Shown here: positions 61,965 to 64,000 of the stretch, piece after piece
How the letters are laid out: the number at the start of each line of letters is the position of its first letter
Position numbering within the stretch: position 1 is the stretch's first letter
Assembly (NCBI GenBank): GCA_947476645.1
Contig: CANJRM010000003.1
Location: 18,637-82,636 of the forward strand
Origin: Bacteroidota bacterium
Lineage (GTDB): Bacteria; Bacteroidota; Bacteroidia; Chitinophagales; LD1
DNA length: 64,000 bases
Reading direction: 5' to 3'
The notes under the pieces: generated by a model
What the model was told of the DNA's origin: nothing
Seen by the model: the letters and a program-made list of their open reading frames with translations, nothing else
Database searches by the model: none
Program-made: the position numbers and the translations under genes

Positions 61965-62184
61965 GAGAACATAACGATGTTCACAGGCAAACCAAACGAT
62001 GTTCATGAGAGAACATAATGATGTTCACAGGCAAACCAAACAATGTTCATGAGAGAACATAACGATGTTCACGAGCAAACCAAACAATGTTCATGAGAGA
62101 ACATAACGATGTTCACGAGTAAACCAAACGATGTTCATGAGAGAACATAACGATGTTCACAGGCAAACCAAACGATGTTCGCCA
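61965..62184. repeat. Array of five 44-bp units with GAACAT-AACG-ATGTTC palindromes
   Basis: Units start at 61965, 62009, 62053, 62097 and 62141, 44 bp each, with only a few substitutions (CACAGG/CACGAG, ACG/ATG). Each unit contains the perfect inverted repeat GAACAT..ATGTTC and a second ATGTTC. It reads as two 22-bp half-units that share AACGATGTTCA. No unique spacers, so not a CRISPR. Confidence 0.9.
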
Positions 62185-62490
62185 TACTCTTTGTTATTAG
62201 CGGGCTTTTCATTGCTCTGGTTCTTGTTGCCTTGCTACAAAGGTTTCGATACTTTTGGTTTTATAAGCCATAGTTATGGAAATTAGTAAACATGTTGTCT
62301 TCTTTTCGGTTGTTGGTGACGTCCCGGTCAAAATAGCGGTAATTAACACCAACAACGGCTTTGTGTGCTTTTTTGCTGGAACACCAACAAAGGCGAAAAA
62401 TGAGATAATCCACAATTTTAAGAACGCCATTTGGTGAATGCTGAATTTGGAATCAGTAATTGATAAATTCGCGCCTCCAAATAATTAACC

Positions 62491-63597
62491 ATGGCTGTTA
62501 CTACAGAAGATATTATCAACGCGCTGCGTTTTGTAAACGACCCCGACATTAAAAAGGATTTGGTTACGCTGAACATGATTAGCGAGGTGGAAGTGATAAA
62601 CAACAATGTGCGTTTTAAACTCACCCTCACTACCCCTGCCTGCCCGCTTAAGGAAAAAATAAAGAAAGATTGTATTGACGCTATTCATGAGCGTGTGAAT
62701 AAAGATTTGCAGGTAGAAATTCAGTTTGATTCGAACGTTACTACGCTTCGAAAAGAGAATGTGAATGTATTGCCGAGTGTGAAGAATATTATTTGTGTGG
62801 CATCGGGTAAAGGCGGTGTAGGCAAGTCAACTGTGGCGGTAAATCTGGCAGTAAGTTTAGCGCGCACAGGCGCAAAAGTAGGTTTGATTGATGCAGATAT
62901 TTACGGACCATCTGTTCCGGTAATGCTGGGAGTAAAAGGTAAGAAACCCGAAGTGCGTTTGATTAAAGACAAACACTACATGGTGCCGCTCGAAGCTGAA
63001 GGAATTAAAATTCTTTCGATTGGTTTACTGGTAGATGAAAGACAAGCTATTGTTTGGCGCGGACCTATGGTTACTTCTGCTCTACGTCAGTTTGTTACTG
63101 ATTGTATTTGGGGCAAGCTCGATTATATGGTAGTAGATATGCCACCGGGCACTGGCGATATTCATATTACTGTAGCCCAAACATTAAATGTAACAGGAGC
63201 AGTAATAGTTACCACGCCACAGGAGGTCGCCCTTGCCGATGCACGCAAAGCAATTGCTATGTTTCGTTTGGAAAACATCAATGTGCCCGTTCTCGGCATT
63301 ATTGAAAATATGGCGTACTTCACGCCTGAAGAATTGCCGGACAATAAATATTACCTGTTTGGAAAAGATGGCGGCAAACAATTAGCCGAAGAATATGAAG
63401 TGCCTTTTCTGGGTCAAATTCCAATTGTGCAAAGCATACGCGAAGGTGGCGATAACGGAAAACCCGCTAGTACTTACGGAAGAGAGAATGAAATAGTGGC
63501 CAATGCTTTTGATGAAATAGCCGCCAACGTAGCGCAGCAGGTTGCCATAAAGAATGCTAACTTGCAACCCGAACAAACAGATACTGTTTTAGCATGA
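62491..63597 (+). CDS. Mrp/NBP35-family ATP-binding Fe-S carrier (ApbC-like)
   Basis: 368 residues. An N-terminal MIP18/DUF59 domain (1-85, with LTTPACPLKEKIKKDC) precedes a ParA/MinD-type ATPase with Walker A GKGGVGKST at 106-114, LIDADIYGPSVPVMLG and VDMPPGTGDIHITVAQ. Mrp proteins hold and transfer Fe-S clusters. The usual C-terminal CxxC was not seen (the region reads MAYFTPEELPDNKYYLFG), which matches some other Bacteroidota members. It overlaps the NifU-like gene by 4 bp, giving a small Fe-S assembly operon. Confidence 0.94.
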   Translation: MAVTTEDIINALRFVNDPDIKKDLVTLNMISEVEVINNNVRFKLTLTTPACPLKEKIKKDCIDAIHERVNKDLQVEIQFDSNVTTLRKENVNVLPSVKNIICVASGKGGVGKSTVAVNLAVSLARTGAKVGLIDADIYGPSVPVMLGVKGKKPEVRLIKDKHYMVPLEAEGIKILSIGLLVDERQAIVWRGPMVTSALRQFVTDCIWGKLDYMVVDMPPGTGDIHITVAQTLNVTGAVIVTTPQEVALADARKAIAMFRLENINVPVLGIIENMAYFTPEELPDNKYYLFGKDGGKQLAEEYEVPFLGQIPIVQSIREGGDNGKPASTYGRENEIVANAFDEIAANVAQQVAIKNANLQPEQTDTVLA

Positions 63598-63854
63598 CCA
63601 CTGCTCACAATAAAGAATTATTACAAAAAGTGGAGACCTCGCTCGACACTATGCGTCCTTATTTAAACGATGATGGCGGTAATGTAGAAGTGGTGGAAAT
63701 AACCAGCGATATGATTGTGCGTGTAAAATTACTTGGTGCATGCAGTACCTGTCCTCAAAGTTTTATGACCATGAAAGCCGGTATTGAAGAAGCTATCATT
63801 CGCTCGGTGCCCGAAATAAAAGGAGTGGTGGCTGTTAATCTGAAGCCCGAGTAA
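63594..63854 (+). CDS. NifU-like Fe-S scaffold (C-terminal NifU domain)
   Basis: 86 residues. MRPYLNDDGGNVEVVEI and LLGACSTCPQSFMTMKAGIEEAI are the Nfu signatures. C50 and C53 (CSTCP) bind a [4Fe-4S] cluster between two subunits. It starts inside the mrp stop (ATGA overlap) and probably hands clusters to or from Mrp. Confidence 0.95.
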   Translation: MTTAHNKELLQKVETSLDTMRPYLNDDGGNVEVVEITSDMIVRVKLLGACSTCPQSFMTMKAGIEEAIIRSVPEIKGVVAVNLKPE

Positions 63855-63859
63855 ATCAT

Positions 63860-63881
63860 AGTTTACATTATACTGTAAACT
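63860..63881 (+). terminator. Hairpin after the NifU-like gene
   Basis: An 8-bp perfect inverted repeat AGTTTACA/TGTAAACT with a 6-nt loop, 5 bp after the stop. There is no T-run, so it may be a weak terminator or an operator for the next gene. Confidence 0.4.
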
Positions 63882-63961
63882 GTCAGCACAATCTGGACTA
63901 ATTAGGGGTTAAAGTTAATGTGGGATTTGAGATATTTAATCATCAATAAAAATCCTACAAA

Positions 63962-64000
63962 ATGGAAGATAAGAAACAAAGTGCGAGCAGTCTTGTTCGC
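63962..64000 (+). CDS. Start of an unidentified gene (cut by window edge)
   Basis: An open frame MEDKKQSASSLVR begins at 63962 and continues past the edge. 13 residues are too few to identify. Support is only position (after a hairpin, + strand) and a start preceded by an A-rich region. Confidence 0.4.
   Translation, partial: MEDKKQSASSLVR

Larger units (their letters stand above)
61536..62417. repeat. Region bounded by a 21-bp direct repeat
   Basis: The same 21-bp sequence (AAAATGAGATAATCCACAAT plus T) occurs at 61536-61556 and 62397-62417. The block between, about 840 bp, holds a decayed fibronectin-III fragment and the 44-bp array. It lies in the 1025-bp gap between the TonB receptor and Mrp genes, in which no intact gene was found. 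Confidence 0.75.

Noticed and set aside
61965..62184. CRISPR array
   Set aside because: Units are contiguous 44-bp copies with no unique spacers, and no cas genes are present in the window. The same holds for the 21-bp and 41-bp arrays.
62209..62430. Small minus-strand gene of 73 residues upstream of mrp
   Set aside because: No recognisable motif. It overlaps the 21-bp direct repeat, and neighbouring frames look equally protein-like, so at most it is a decayed remnant.

Overview
The window looks like a chromosomal segment of a Bacteroidota bacterium. The evidence is a set of secreted proteins with type IX secretion (T9SS) C-terminal sorting domains of both the A and B (gliding-associated) kinds, a C25-peptidase/PorV-family pair, a carboxypeptidase-regulatory-domain TonB receptor, TAnnTTTG-like promoter boxes instead of sigma70 boxes, and few clear Shine-Dalgarno sequences. 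An order such as Chitinophagales or Sphingobacteriales is plausible but cannot be fixed from sequence alone. No rRNA, tRNA, IS element, prophage or CRISPR was seen.

Layout. 1-9 kb: end of a K+ channel, M1 aminopeptidase, isochorismatase-type hydrolase, ThDP enzyme, then a small + cluster (DUF1573 protein, ruvX, def) meeting a proline-iminopeptidase-like hydrolase. 9-20 kb: a 1038-residue TPR protein coupled to a beta-barrel protein, a repeat-rich gap, a T9SS type A protein, a MazEF-like pair and a large T9SS type B adhesin. 20-31 kb: TerC, HxpB-like phosphatase, DinB protein, a Cys/Met PLP enzyme, isoaspartyl peptidase, and a minus-strand AcpH-like / PorV-family / C25-peptidase operon. 31-39 kb: asnB, DUF421 protein, clpB, and the three-gene proton-translocating transhydrogenase (pntAA-pntAB-pntB, minus strand). 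39-45 kb: PKD/T9SS protein, a frameshifted GT-C membrane protein, phhA, a repeat gap, an HTH protein and an orphan. 45-52 kb: nuoABCDEF (complex I) on the minus strand, interrupted by a small secreted protein, hicBA and a desaturase, and stopping after nuoF. 52-64 kb: YqgE, DUF4105 and esterase operon, lamin-tail T9SS protein, small secreted proteins, DUF899 protein, a TonB receptor, a repeat-rich 1 kb gap, and an Mrp/NifU-like Fe-S assembly pair.

The most unusual content is not a gene. At least eight sites carry short arrays built from 7-bp units, most often five units (35 bp) with a constant core and a drifting tail. They sit in operon gaps (nuoA/nuoB, nuoB/nuoC), immediately next to stop codons, just before clpB, and inside coding sequence where they encode flexible parts (a signal peptide, the linker before the catalytic Thr of an asparaginase, the linker before a T9SS sorting domain). 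Two intergenic arrays of 14 x 21 bp (each unit three heptamers), one of 5 x 44 bp with palindromic cores and one degenerate array of 5 x 41 bp lie in the larger gaps. Their spacings are close to two or four DNA helical turns. Hairpins with CTGAGCTTGTCGAAG cores add a third repeat class.
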